Shown here: one piece after another, positions 34,752 through 44,475 of the stretch
Layout: the number at the start of each line of letters is the position of its first letter
Position numbering within the stretch: position 1 is the first letter of the stretch
Source: Pseudomonadota bacterium
Lineage (GTDB): Bacteria; Desulfobacterota; Desulfarculia; Desulfarculales; Desulfarculaceae
Length of the DNA: 64,000 bases
NCBI GenBank assembly: GCA_018896025.1
Contig: JAHIND010000002.1
Location: 1 to 64,000 of the forward strand
Reading direction: 5' to 3'
Position numbers and translations under genes: made by a program
The notes under the pieces: model-generated
Databases searched by the model: none
Seen by the model: only the letters and a program-made list of their open reading frames with translations
Told to the model about the DNA's origin: nothing

Positions 34752-35663
34752 ATGACCTCAAACACGATCCAAAGCAAGTCGGGCAGCCGCGGGACCTTGG
34801 CCCTGGAGGACCAGACCTTGCGCGAGGCCTTTCAGATCCAACCCCACGAAATACCGGTCACCGATCGCCTGCGCCTGCTGGAGGCGCTGGTTCAGGCCGG
34901 GATGCGCCGCCTTCAGGTAGGCTCCCTGGTGCGGGCCGACCGCATGCCCCAGATGTCGCACATCGAGCAGTTGTTCGCCAATGTCAAGCAGTTGCCCGAC
35001 CTGGAGATATGGGCCCTGGTGTTCAACTTCCGGGGCCTGAAGCGGGCCATGGATTGCGGCATCACCCACGTGGCCCTGTCCGCCTCCCTGTCGCCCATCC
35101 ACAGCCGGCGCAACCTGCGCTGCTCGGTGGAGCACGGCATGGCCCGCTGCCGGGATATGGCCGCCGAGGCCCTGGCCCAGGGCCTCACCGTGCGCATGGG
35201 CTTGCAGTGCGCCTTTGGGGGCCCCATGCTGGGGCCGCCGGAACCCATGCACCTTTTGCAATGGCTCATGCCCTTCCACAGCCTGGGGGTGCGGCGCCTG
35301 GCCCTGGCCGACACCGCCGGGCGGGCCGCCCCCCAGGGCCTGAGCGACACCATAAAGTATTTGCGCGAAGGCCTACCCGGCGCGGAGTTGGGCCTGCACC
35401 TGCACGGCGATCAGGAGCGGCTGGCCGCCAACCTGGAGGCCGCCTGGAGCGGTGGGGCCTCTTGGCTGGATGCCACCCTGCTGGGCCGGGGCGGGTGCCC
35501 CTTTTTGCCCGGCCAGCCCCCGGCCAACCTGCCGCTGGGCCAGGCGGCGGAGTTCCTGGCCCGCAGAGGCGTGGATACCGGGCTGGACTTTGCCGCCCTG
35601 GACCGGGCCGAGGCCCTGCTTGATACCATTTTGTCTAACAGAAGGGTAAGAGTGGGGCGCTAA
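34752..35663 (+). CDS. HMG-CoA lyase-like DRE-TIM metallolyase
   Basis: A 303-residue TIM-barrel protein. EDQTLREAFQ near the start replaces the D-x-TLRDG signature and keeps the catalytic Arg; VPQMS-like RMPQMSHIEQLF, LGLHLHGDQERLAANLEAA (H-x-H metal ligands) and GRGGCPFLPGQPPANL (loop with catalytic-type Cys) follow HMG-CoA lyase order. The acidic residue after Arg is Glu, not Asp. It is therefore a lyase-like enzyme with an intact metal site but uncertain substrate. AGGAG precedes the ATG at 34752. It ends 160 bp before nifA, in the same direction. A link with homocitrate supply is tempting, but homocitrate synthases look different. Confidence 0.75.
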   Translation: MTSNTIQSKSGSRGTLALEDQTLREAFQIQPHEIPVTDRLRLLEALVQAGMRRLQVGSLVRADRMPQMSHIEQLFANVKQLPDLEIWALVFNFRGLKRAMDCGITHVALSASLSPIHSRRNLRCSVEHGMARCRDMAAEALAQGLTVRMGLQCAFGGPMLGPPEPMHLLQWLMPFHSLGVRRLALADTAGRAAPQGLSDTIKYLREGLPGAELGLHLHGDQERLAANLEAAWSGGASWLDATLLGRGGCPFLPGQPPANLPLGQAAEFLARRGVDTGLDFAALDRAEALLDTILSNRRVRVGR

Positions 35664-35665
35664 AC

Positions 35666-35679
35666 ATACCTATAGGTAT
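35666..35679. promoter_or_regulatory. Perfect 14-bp palindrome between the lyase-like gene and nifA
   Basis: ATACCTATAGGTAT is fully self-complementary and is followed by TTTTAACG. It could be an operator for nifA or a weak terminator of the preceding gene. The gap from here to 35823 is AT-rich, with TATAAT-like sequences near 35763 and 35779 that may serve nifA. Confidence 0.4.
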
Positions 35680-35823
35680 TTTTAACGCTATTATAAGTCT
35701 GAAATGTAACTTTTAGTAGGGCAGCTTGAAGCGCCTATTTTAGGGTGAAGGGATTTTCATATATAATAACAGTCCCTTAAGCTTATAATTTTATCCGGCA
35801 CCGAATTTGCAGTTCTTGGTGGC

Positions 35824-37380
35824 ATGAGACAGCAAGTCACAGAGCTGGAACTGCGGGTTCTGTTCGAGATAAGCCGGGTGATCGGCGAGGCCCTCAACCT
35901 TTCCCAGACCCTGGACCGAGTGCTTGGCATCATGTCCGACACCCTGTCCATGAAGCGGGCCACGGTGACCCTGCGCGACAGCCGCACCGGCAGCCTGGCC
36001 ATCTACGCCTCCTACGGCCTCACCCAGCGGGAGATGAGCCGGGGGGTGTACAACCAGGGCGAAGGGGTCACCGGGCGCATCTTCCAGACCGCCCAGCCCT
36101 TTTACGTGCCCGACGTGAGCCGCGAGCCCCTGTTCCTCAACAAGACCCAGTCCCGCGACCTGGACAAGGGCAAGGTGGCCTTCGTGGGGGTGCCCATCCT
36201 CTTGCAGGGCGAGCCCATCGGGGTCTTGAACGTGGACCGCCTCTTCGGCGAGGAGGTCTCGGCCTCCGAGGACATCCGCTTTTTAACCATCGTGGCCCAG
36301 CTCATCGGCCAGTTCGTGGAGCTCAACCAGCAGGTGGAGCGGCGCGAGGAGCTGCTGCGCCGCCAGAACAAGCAGCTCAAGGACGAGATTTCCTCGCGCT
36401 ACAACAACTTCTTTATCGTGGGCAAGAGCCCGGCCATGCGCGAGTTGCAGGGCCTGTTGGGCAAGGTGGCCCCGGCCAAGGCCTCGGTGCTGCTTCTGGG
36501 TGAGTCGGGCACCGGCAAGACCCTGGTGGCCCGCATCATCCACGAGATGAGCAACCGGGCCGACGGGCCCTTTGTAAAGATAAACTGCGCCGCCCTGCCC
36601 GAGAACCTGCTGGAGTCCGAGCTGTTCGGCCACGCCAAGGGGGCCTTCACCGGGGCCACCGAGGAAAAGCCCGGCCGCTTCGAGGAGGCCGACGGCGGCA
36701 CCATCTTTTTGGACGAGATCGCCGAGATGCCCGTAGCCCTACAGGCCAAACTCCTGCGATTTTTGCAGGACAAGGAGTTCGAGCGCCTGGGCTCGCCCAA
36801 GACCCACAAGGTTGATGTGCGGATCATCGCGGCCACCAACCAGGATCTCCCGGATTTGGTGGAGCACAAGGAGTTTCGCCAGGACCTGTACTACCGGCTC
36901 AACGTGTTCCCTCTGCACCTGCCGCCCCTCAGGGAGCGGGTGGAGGACATCCCCCTGCTCATCAACCACTTCCTGGACAAGAACTCCGAGGAGTACAACC
37001 GCCGCCTGGTCATCGACCGCGCGGCCAGGGACATCCTGCTCAGCTATCAGTGGCCCGGCAACGTGCGCGAGCTCGAAAACATCATCGAGCGCCTGAGCAT
37101 CATGGTGGATCAGGACACCATCGGCGCGGCCGACCTGCCTGGTTTTTTACGGACCTCCAACTACGAGCCGTCGGTGCTTGAGCACGACGAAGCCCCCGGC
37201 TCCAAGCTGGAGGACATGGAAAAGGCCGAGTTGCTGGAAGCCCTCAAGCGCAACCGCTGGGTGCAGTCCCGGGCGGCCCAGGACCTGGGCATAACCCTGC
37301 GCAAGCTGGGCTATCGCCTAAAAAAGTATGGCCTGGACGATAAGGTGAAAAAAGAGCGCCGCACCCTGGTGAGCGGCTGA
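35824..37380 (+). CDS. nifA: NifA, sigma-54-dependent activator of nitrogen fixation genes
   Basis: A 518-residue activator: N-terminal GAF domain (about 10-165, [23 protein letters not shown]), AAA+ domain with Walker A GESGTGKT (226-233), GAFTGA (273-278) and [10 protein letters not shown], and a C-terminal Fis-type HTH (about 470-505). ELEVLFEIS-type start and [15 protein letters not shown] are typical of NifA. The inter-domain cysteine pair that makes rhizobial NifA oxygen-sensitive is not evident. No nifL-like gene is adjacent, so activity may be controlled through the GAF domain or PII proteins (inference). Its target is probably the promoter at 38200. Confidence 0.93.
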   Translation: MRQQVTELELRVLFEISRVIGEALNLSQTLDRVLGIMSDTLSMKRATVTLRDSRTGSLAIYASYGLTQREMSRGVYNQGEGVTGRIFQTAQPFYVPDVSREPLFLNKTQSRDLDKGKVAFVGVPILLQGEPIGVLNVDRLFGEEVSASEDIRFLTIVAQLIGQFVELNQQVERREELLRRQNKQLKDEISSRYNNFFIVGKSPAMRELQGLLGKVAPAKASVLLLGESGTGKTLVARIIHEMSNRADGPFVKINCAALPENLLESELFGHAKGAFTGATEEKPGRFEEADGGTIFLDEIAEMPVALQAKLLRFLQDKEFERLGSPKTHKVDVRIIAATNQDLPDLVEHKEFRQDLYYRLNVFPLHLPPLRERVEDIPLLINHFLDKNSEEYNRRLVIDRAARDILLSYQWPGNVRELENIIERLSIMVDQDTIGAADLPGFLRTSNYEPSVLEHDEAPGSKLEDMEKAELLEALKRNRWVQSRAAQDLGITLRKLGYRLKKYGLDDKVKKERRTLVSG

Positions 37381-37450
37381 ACCACGCTCAGGATAAAAGG
37401 GCGGATTGGCTATGGGGGCGCTTGGGAGGCCCGCAAGCCGGGCCGCCTGC

Positions 37451-37924
37451 CTACTGCCCGCCGAACTGCACCTGATACTTCACGCCTTTGTTGTCCGTGC
37501 CTTCGCCGAACCCCGAGGGGTTGATGCGGTAGTCCCAGCTTGGCTTGATGTCCAGGGATATGCTGATCACCGTGCCCTTGTTTCCCCGCAGGATGCCCTT
37601 GCCCACAGCCTTGGTGGCCGCCTTGCGGGTGGTCACGGTGCCGGAGTTGAAGCCCCAGGCGTTTTGGTAGGCCCCGGTGGAAACCCCGCCGTCCACCAGC
37701 ATGGCGGTGTATTTCCCGGTGAAGGTCTCGCCGGTCTTCAGGTTGCGCGCGGTCATGATCCCGATGCCCGAGCTGCGCTCTATGGCGAAGACGAATTCCG
37801 TACCGTCGTCCAGCTTGAACATATTGCCTGGGATCATTATGGGGCCTTGATGGGCCGGGGGCGCGACGGCGCAACCGCAAAACAGCACGGCCAGAAGCAC
37901 TACAAAAGCAGGCAGGGCTTTCAT
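37451..37924 (-). CDS. Small lipoprotein of unknown function
   Basis: A 157-residue protein with a lipoprotein signal: hydrophobic stretch ALPAFVVLLAVLFCGC and lipobox LFCGC, lipidated Cys at 18. The mature part is beta-rich, with GNMFKLDDGTEFVFAIERSSGIGIMTARN, GKYTAMLVDGG and VISISLDIKPSWDYRINPSG. No known family is recognised. It is convergent with nifA and divergent from nifH. AGGAGG precedes the start. Confidence 0.8.
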   Translation of the reverse strand: MKALPAFVVLLAVLFCGCAVAPPAHQGPIMIPGNMFKLDDGTEFVFAIERSSGIGIMTARNLKTGETFTGKYTAMLVDGGVSTGAYQNAWGFNSGTVTTRKAATKAVGKGILRGNKGTVISISLDIKPSWDYRINPSGFGEGTDNKGVKYQVQFGGQ

Positions 37925-38139
37925 TGATGACTCCTCCTAACCTGTGAGGCCTGCATTATGCGCCAACTGCCGTGATTTGCAACCGCCCCAAAGCTCGCCC
38001 TCGCGGGCACCCCCGACCCGAGTCTGAGGGAGTTGACCAAGGCGAGACTTTTTGACAAATAGGTAGAACCGCTTTACGCCAACGTAACATCGCCGCCCTT
38101 TATCCCCTCCCCTTTTTGCCCCCTCCCTGCCTGGCTTAA

Positions 38140-39087
<948 letters not shown>

Positions 39088-39106
39088 CCACCCTAACCGG
39101 CGAAAG

Positions 39107-39478
39107 ATGGATAACCACATGATGATGATGGTGAGAGCAATCGTAAGGCCCGAGAAAGCCGACAGCGTCCTGAAGGCCCTGATGGACGCGGGCTTCCCGG
39201 CGGTCACCAAGTACGCGGTGGCGGGCCGCGGCAAACAGCGCGGCATCAAGATCGGCCAGGTCACCTACGACGAAATCCCCAAAACCTTGCTCATGAGCGT
39301 GATCAGGGACGAGGACGTGGAGTTCGCGATCAAGACCATCATGGAGGCGGCCCGCACCAAGGGCAAGGGAGCCTTCGGCGACGGCAAAATCTTCGTCAGC
39401 CCGGTGGATGACGTCTACACCATCAGCTCCGGTGTCTGCGACACCGCGCCGGTGGAGGAAGCCGAGGCCACGGCATGA
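39107..39478 (+). CDS. nifI1: NifI1, PII-like regulator of nitrogenase
   Basis: A 123-residue GlnB/GlnK-type protein with MMVRAIVRPEKADSVLKAL, the T-loop region RGKQRGIKIGQVTYDEIPKTLLM, and GDGKIFVSPVDDVYTI. Placement between nifH and nifD, with a partner right after, identifies it as NifI1. In methanogens the NifI1-NifI2 complex binds NifDK and blocks it when nitrogen is plentiful; 2-oxoglutarate and ATP relieve this. Its end overlaps nifI2 by four bases (ATGA). Confidence 0.93.
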   Translation: MDNHMMMMVRAIVRPEKADSVLKALMDAGFPAVTKYAVAGRGKQRGIKIGQVTYDEIPKTLLMSVIRDEDVEFAIKTIMEAARTKGKGAFGDGKIFVSPVDDVYTISSGVCDTAPVEEAEATA

Positions 39479-39849
39479 AAGAGATAATCGCCGTGGTGCG
39501 CATGAACACCATGAACCAGACCAAGCAGGCCCTGACCAAGATCGGCATCGACTCCATGTTCGCCCATGAGTGTCAGGGGCGGGGACGGGGCCTGGTGGAT
39601 GTGAAGATCCTGGCCGGGGCCAGCCAGGGCTACGAAGAGGCCATAGCCCTGCTGGGCGAGAAGGGCAAGCTCTATTCCAAGCGCATGCTGACCATGGTGG
39701 TTTCGGACCACAACGTGGAGCCGGTCATAAAGACCCTGATCGAGACCAACCAGACCGGCAAGCCCGGCGACGGCAAAATTTTTGTCCTGCCGATCAGCAA
39801 CGCTGCCCGGGTGCGCACCGGAGAAATCGGCCCCAAGGCAATCGTCTAG
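39475..39849 (+). CDS. nifI2: NifI2, PII-like regulator of nitrogenase
   Basis: A 124-residue PII-type protein starting MKEIIAVVRMNTMNQTKQALTKIGI, with the long T-loop typical of NifI2 (CQGRGRGLVDVKILAGASQGYEEAI) and the end GDGKIFVLPISNAARVRTGEIG. Start overlaps the nifI1 stop, so the two are probably made in equal amounts and form a mixed complex. nifD follows after 21 bp. Confidence 0.93.
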   Translation: MKEIIAVVRMNTMNQTKQALTKIGIDSMFAHECQGRGRGLVDVKILAGASQGYEEAIALLGEKGKLYSKRMLTMVVSDHNVEPVIKTLIETNQTGKPGDGKIFVLPISNAARVRTGEIGPKAIV

Positions 39850-39870
39850 GACGGCGGGGAGAGAGCAGAC

Positions 39871-41511
39871 ATGATTTCAGCCCATGACAACAAGGCGCCG
39901 GCGGACCTGGCGGTCATCAAGGAACAGATACTGGGGAAGTATCCCCCCAAGGTGGCCCGCAAGCGCGCCAAGCAGATTCTGATAAACGAGGCCCTGGAAA
40001 ACGAGACTCCCGAGATAACCGCCAACGTGCGCACCATCCCCGGCATCATCACCATGCGGGGCTGCACCTACGCGGGCTGCAAGGGCGTCATCATGGGGCC
40101 CACCCGCGACATCGTGAATATCACCCACGGCCCCATCGGCTGCGGTTTCTATTCCTGGCTGACCCGCCGCAACCAGACCGACGCCAGCGCCCCGGACGCC
40201 GAGAACTACATGACCTACTGCTTCAGCACGGACATGCAGGACAAGGACATCATCTTCGGCGGCGAGAAAAAGCTGGAGCTGGCCATCCAGGAGGCCTACG
40301 ACATTTTCCACCCCAAGGGCATCTGCATCTTCGCCACCTGTCCGGTGGGGCTCATCGGCGACGACATCCATGCGGTAGCCCTCAAGATGAAGAACAAGCT
40401 GGGCGACTGCAACGTCTTCGCCTTCAGCTGCGAGGGCTACAAGGGCGTGTCCCAGTCGGCCGGCCACCACATCGCCAACAACCAGGTGTTCCGCCACCTG
40501 GTGGGGCTAAACGACGAGAACAAGCCCGGCGAGTACAAGATCAACCTTCTGGGCGAGTACAACATCGGCGGCGACGGCTTCGAGATCGACCGCATACTCA
40601 AAAAGTGCGGCATCACCAACATCGCCACCTTCAGCGGCAACTCCAGCTACGACCAGTTCGCCAGCGCCCACACCGCCGACCTCAACGCGGTGATGTGCCA
40701 CCGCTCCATCAACTACGTGGCCGACATGCTGGAGGTCAAGTACGGCATCCCCTGGGTGAAGATCAACTTCATCGGGGCCGAGGCCACGGCCAAGTCCCTG
40801 CGCAAGATCGCCAAGTACTTCGACGACCCCATCCTCACCGAACGGGTGGAGGCGGTGATCGCCGAGGAAATGCCCGCGGTCGCCGAGGTGGCCAATCAGG
40901 TGCGCCCGCGCACCGAGGGCAAGACGGCCATGCTCTTCGTGGGCGGCTCCCGGGCCCACCACTACCAGGAGTTGTTCAAGGAGCTGGGCATGAAGACCAT
41001 CAGCGCGGGATACGAATTCGCCCACCGCGACGACTACGAGGGGCGCCATGTGCTGCCGGGCCTCAAGGTGGATGCCGACTCGCGCAACATCGAGGAAATC
41101 GAGGTCAGCCCCGACGAGACCCGCTACAACCCGCGCAAGAGCGAAGAGGACATGGAAGCGCTGGTGAGTTCCGGCCTCGACTTCAAGCAATACGAGGGCA
41201 TGATCCCGGACATGGAAAAAAACACCGTGGTCATCGACGACCTCAACCAGTATGAGGCCGAAAAGATGGTGGAACTCATGAAGCCCGACATCTTCTGCGC
41301 GGGCATCAAGGAGAAGTTCTCCATCCAGAAGCTGGGCATCCCCATGAAGCAGCTGCACAGCTACGACTCCGGCGGGCCCTATGCCGGCTTCCGGGGAGCG
41401 GTGAACTTCTACAACGAGATAGACCGCCTGGTGAACAGCAAGGTGTGGGGATATCTCAAGGCCCCCTGGCAGGAGAACCCCGAGCTCTCGGCCACCTACG
41501 TTTGGGAATGA
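39871..41511 (+). CDS. nifD: Nitrogenase molybdenum-iron protein alpha chain NifD
   Basis: A 546-residue subunit. P-cluster ligands are in RGCTYAGCKG, HGPIGCGFYSW and ATCPVGLIGDD; FeMo-co ligands are the Cys in VMCHRSINYVADM and the His in QLHSYDSGGPYAGF. An extra ~50-residue segment relative to Azotobacter-type chains (around 385-450, YNPRKSEEDMEALVSSGLDFKQ) is typical of the clostridial/anaerobe group of Mo nitrogenases, which agrees with nifI1/nifI2 in the operon. It forms the alpha2beta2 tetramer with NifK. Confidence 0.98.
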   Translation: MISAHDNKAPADLAVIKEQILGKYPPKVARKRAKQILINEALENETPEITANVRTIPGIITMRGCTYAGCKGVIMGPTRDIVNITHGPIGCGFYSWLTRRNQTDASAPDAENYMTYCFSTDMQDKDIIFGGEKKLELAIQEAYDIFHPKGICIFATCPVGLIGDDIHAVALKMKNKLGDCNVFAFSCEGYKGVSQSAGHHIANNQVFRHLVGLNDENKPGEYKINLLGEYNIGGDGFEIDRILKKCGITNIATFSGNSSYDQFASAHTADLNAVMCHRSINYVADMLEVKYGIPWVKINFIGAEATAKSLRKIAKYFDDPILTERVEAVIAEEMPAVAEVANQVRPRTEGKTAMLFVGGSRAHHYQELFKELGMKTISAGYEFAHRDDYEGRHVLPGLKVDADSRNIEEIEVSPDETRYNPRKSEEDMEALVSSGLDFKQYEGMIPDMEKNTVVIDDLNQYEAEKMVELMKPDIFCAGIKEKFSIQKLGIPMKQLHSYDSGGPYAGFRGAVNFYNEIDRLVNSKVWGYLKAPWQENPELSATYVWE

Positions 41512-41536
41512 CCGCTGCGGGACAAGGATACGAACC

Positions 41537-42916
41537 ATGCTACTGAGACATACGCCAAAAGAGATCAGCGAGCGCCACGCCCTGACCATAAACCCGGCCA
41601 AGACCTGTCAGCCCATCGGAGCCATGTACGCGGCCCTGGGCATAAACGGCTGCATGCCCCACAGCCACGGCTCCCAGGGCTGCTGCGCCTATCACCGCAG
41701 CGCCCTGACCCGGCACTACAAGGAGCCCATCAGCGCGGGCACCAGCTCTTTCACCGAGGGCGCCTCGGTGTTCGGCGGCCAGGCCAACCTGCTCCAGGCC
41801 ATCGACAACATCTTCACCATCTACGAGCCCGAAGTGGTGGCGGTGCACACCACCTGTCTGTCCGAGACCATCGGCGACGACCTGCCCCAGATCATCGACA
41901 AGGCCACCAAGGAAGGCAAGGTCCCCAAGGGCAAGCACGTGCTCTACGCCAACACCCCCAGCTACGTGGGCAGCCACGTCACCGGTTTCTCCAACATGGT
42001 CAAGGGAATGGCCCGGGTGGCCGAGTCCACGGGCCACAAAAACGGCAAGGTGAACATCATCCCCGGCTGGGTGGAGCCCGCCGACATGGAGGAGATCAAG
42101 CGCCTGGCCGCGCTCATCGGGGTGGACATCATCCTGTTCCCCGACACCTCGGGCATCCTTAACGGCCCCCTGTCCGGCGAGTACAAGATGTTCCCCGAGG
42201 GCGGGGTGACCATCGCCCAGCTTCGCTCGGCCGGCGACTCCATCGGCACCCTGGCCCTGGGCGAGTGGTGCAGCGCCGACGCGGCCCGCTTCCTGGACAC
42301 CAACAACAAGGTGCCCTGCCGAGTGTTGGACATCCCCATCGGGCTCAAGGCCACCGACCGCTTCGTGGACGCCCTGCGCATCATCGCCGGGGTCAGCGTG
42401 CCCGAGGAGGTGACCCACGAGCGCGGCCAGCTGGTGGACATGATCAGCGACATGCACCAGTACTTCTTCCAGAAGAAGGTGGCTCTGGCCGGGGACCCGG
42501 ACCAGCTCATTGCCATGGTGGAGTTTTTGGTGTCCATCGACATGTGGCCCGTGCACGTGGTCACCGGCACGCCGGGCAAGGCCTTCGTGGCCAGGATCAA
42601 GGAGCTCACCGCCGACCTGCCCTTTGAAGTCAACGTCAAGGCTGACCAGCAGGCTGACATGTTCCTGCTGCACCAGTGGGTAAAAAACGAGCCTGTGGAC
42701 CTGCTGCTGGGCAACACCTACCTCAAATACATCTCCCGCGATGAGGACATCCCCATGGTGCGTTGGGGCTTCCCCATCCTGGACCGGGTGGGACACCAGT
42801 ACTTCCCCACCGTGGGTTACAAGGGTGCGCTCAGGCTTTTGGAAAAAATCCTCTCGGCCCTGCTGGACCGCAAGGACCGCGACGATCCGGAGCAGAGCTT
42901 CGAACTGGTGATGTAG
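41537..42916 (+). CDS. nifK: Nitrogenase molybdenum-iron protein beta chain NifK
   Basis: A 459-residue subunit with P-cluster cysteines in NGCMPHSHGSQGCCAYHR and TTCLSETIGDD, plus SFTEGASVFGGQANLLQAI and YANTPSYVGSHVTGF. The short N-terminus is like that of Clostridium NifK and lacks the ~50-residue extension of Azotobacter NifK. It follows nifD by 25 bp with AAGGA ahead of the ATG. Confidence 0.98.
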   Translation: MLLRHTPKEISERHALTINPAKTCQPIGAMYAALGINGCMPHSHGSQGCCAYHRSALTRHYKEPISAGTSSFTEGASVFGGQANLLQAIDNIFTIYEPEVVAVHTTCLSETIGDDLPQIIDKATKEGKVPKGKHVLYANTPSYVGSHVTGFSNMVKGMARVAESTGHKNGKVNIIPGWVEPADMEEIKRLAALIGVDIILFPDTSGILNGPLSGEYKMFPEGGVTIAQLRSAGDSIGTLALGEWCSADAARFLDTNNKVPCRVLDIPIGLKATDRFVDALRIIAGVSVPEEVTHERGQLVDMISDMHQYFFQKKVALAGDPDQLIAMVEFLVSIDMWPVHVVTGTPGKAFVARIKELTADLPFEVNVKADQQADMFLLHQWVKNEPVDLLLGNTYLKYISRDEDIPMVRWGFPILDRVGHQYFPTVGYKGALRLLEKILSALLDRKDRDDPEQSFELVM

Positions 42917-42948
42917 CAGGCGTTTCACTCTAGGGAAGGGCAAGAACC

Positions 42949-44109
42949 ATGAAGCCAGTGGACCACCAGTCAGCCGAAAACTATTGCGCCGGCAACCTGA
43001 AAACCTCGGGCAGGGTGCATCTGCCGGTGGCGCCCAAGGCCCTGGCCCGAGGCAGGTTCAGCCCGGAGAAGGCCCTGCCCCGGGCGCTCACCCCGGACCA
43101 GGCCCTGAACTGGCTGGAGTACCTGGCCGAGCAGGGCCAGAGCGTCAAGGTGATCAACCTCAACGGACCCGGCGACCCCCTGGCCACCCCGGAGCTGACC
43201 CTGCTCACCCTGAGCCTGCTCCGGGACCGCTACCCCGGGGTCAGCCTGTGCCTGACCACCCTGGGCATCGGGGCCGGGGCCTATGCCGCCGAGTTGGCCC
43301 GCCTGGGACTGGCCCATGTATCCATCCTCCTAGACGCGGTGGACCCGGAGGTGGCCCAGCGCATATACGCCTGGATACGCCCCAGCACCAAAACCATGCC
43401 CCTGGACGAGGCCGCAAAGGTACTGATCAAGGAACAGGCCAATAGCATCGCCGCCATGATCGAGGCCGGGGTGAACGTGCAGGCCAAGACCACGGTCTAC
43501 CCCTGCATCAACACCGAGCACATCCCGGCCATCGCGGCCAAGGCGGCCGAGCTGGGAGTCAGCGAGATGAAACTGTTCCCCTACCTGGCCAAGGGGGAAG
43601 ACTGTCCCCAGCCCCGTGACAAGGCCACTCCCGAGGAGCTGTCGGCCCTGGCCGCCCAGGCGAACCAGCACCTGCCCACCACCCTCATCGACCTGGCCAT
43701 GTGCCAGGAGATGATTGAGGTCGAGTTCAGCCACGAGGTGGTCAACCAGGCCCTGCTGCCCAAGCCCACTCCCAAGCGGCCCCATTTGGCGGTGTGCAGC
43801 TCTGACGGCTTCGAGGTGGACACCCACCTGGGCCAGGCCTACCAGTTCCTCATCTACGGGCCTAGTGACGGTCCGGTGGTGCTGCTGGAATCGCGCCCCG
43901 CTCCGGAGCCCGGCTCCGGCGACGGCCGCTGGCAGCAAGTGGCCCTAACCCTCAGCGACTGTTTCGCGGTTCTGGCCTCGGCGGCTGGGGAAGCCCCCAA
44001 GCGCATCCTGGCCGAAAAAGGCCTGCCGGTGCTCACCCAGGAGGGCAACGTGGAGGGCCTGGTGGACGTGCTCTACGGCGGCGGCAAGAAAAAAGGCGGC
44101 AAAAAGTAA
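42949..44109 (+). CDS. NifB-like protein with dead radical-SAM site and NifX/NafY-type C-terminal domain
   Basis: A 386-residue paralogue of NifB. SGRVHLPVAP (20-29) aligns with SHGRVHLPVAP of the true NifB at 47698, but the next residues are KALARGRFS, not the ACNIKCNYC cluster motif: all three radical-SAM cysteines are gone. NGPGDPLAT (72-80), LAHVSILLDAVDPEVAQRIYAWI and ANSIAAMIEAGVNVQAKTTVYPCINTEHI keep the TIM-barrel order. The late CTRCRADAVG cysteines of NifB are also missing. Residues ~278-380 form a dinitrogenase-cofactor binding domain (LAVCSSDGFEVDTHLGQAYQFLIYG). It ends KKKGGKK. It may carry NifB-co or a precursor rather than make it (inference). Confidence 0.88.
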   Translation: MKPVDHQSAENYCAGNLKTSGRVHLPVAPKALARGRFSPEKALPRALTPDQALNWLEYLAEQGQSVKVINLNGPGDPLATPELTLLTLSLLRDRYPGVSLCLTTLGIGAGAYAAELARLGLAHVSILLDAVDPEVAQRIYAWIRPSTKTMPLDEAAKVLIKEQANSIAAMIEAGVNVQAKTTVYPCINTEHIPAIAAKAAELGVSEMKLFPYLAKGEDCPQPRDKATPEELSALAAQANQHLPTTLIDLAMCQEMIEVEFSHEVVNQALLPKPTPKRPHLAVCSSDGFEVDTHLGQAYQFLIYGPSDGPVVLLESRPAPEPGSGDGRWQQVALTLSDCFAVLASAAGEAPKRILAEKGLPVLTQEGNVEGLVDVLYGGGKKKGGKK

Positions 44110-44158
44110 CCGGCAACGACAACGCGAACAAAGAACCCGGTTTTAAGGAGACAAGGAA

Positions 44159-44461
44159 ATGGGCATACCCGCCAACCAGATTTTGGTTTGTCAGAGCTTC
44201 CGTGTGAACGGCGACCCCAAGGGCATCTGCCACAAAAAGACCGACGGCTTTTTGCAGTACCTGGAAGAGGAGATTCTGGATCGGGGCCTGGACTGCCAGG
44301 TGACCGCCACCGGCTGTCTCAAGCAGTGCGAGAACGGCCCGGCCATGGTGGTGCAGCCCCAGAACTGGTGGTTCAAGGGCGTGGACAGCGAAGCGGCCAT
44401 CGACGCCATCCTGGACGGCCTGGAAGACGGCGAGCCCCCGGAGCAGTACCTGATCGTTTAG
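44159..44461 (+). CDS. Thioredoxin-fold [2Fe-2S] ferredoxin
   Basis: A 100-residue ferredoxin. Cysteines occur in ILVCQSFRVNGDPKGICHKKT and in TATGCLKQCENGPAMVVQP, the pattern C-x12-C ... C-x3-C of thioredoxin-like 2Fe-2S ferredoxins related to the Azotobacter FeSI protein. VVQPQNWWFKGVDSEAAIDAIL matches family ends. In nif operons such proteins are thought to serve electron supply or cofactor assembly. It lies 49 bp after the NifB-like gene with AAGGAGA upstream. Confidence 0.9.
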   Translation: MGIPANQILVCQSFRVNGDPKGICHKKTDGFLQYLEEEILDRGLDCQVTATGCLKQCENGPAMVVQPQNWWFKGVDSEAAIDAILDGLEDGEPPEQYLIV

Positions 44462-44475
44462 GGAAAGCGCTTGCG

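Noticed and set aside
34752..35663. Homocitrate synthase NifV
   Set aside because: Order of motifs and the GGCPF loop follow HMG-CoA lyase, not NifV.
37428..37444. GGCCCG/CGGGCC hairpin between nifA and the lipoprotein gene as a terminator
   Set aside because: The stem is only six bp and no T-run follows on either strand.
37925..37990. Sigma-54 promoter for the lipoprotein gene on the minus strand (TGGCGCATAATGCAGG)
   Set aside because: The GG-to-GC distance is two bases too short.
39871..42916. Vanadium or iron-only nitrogenase
   Set aside because: No delta subunit gene lies between the alpha and beta genes, and the sequences match clostridial-type NifD and NifK with a full nifE, nifN and nifB set.
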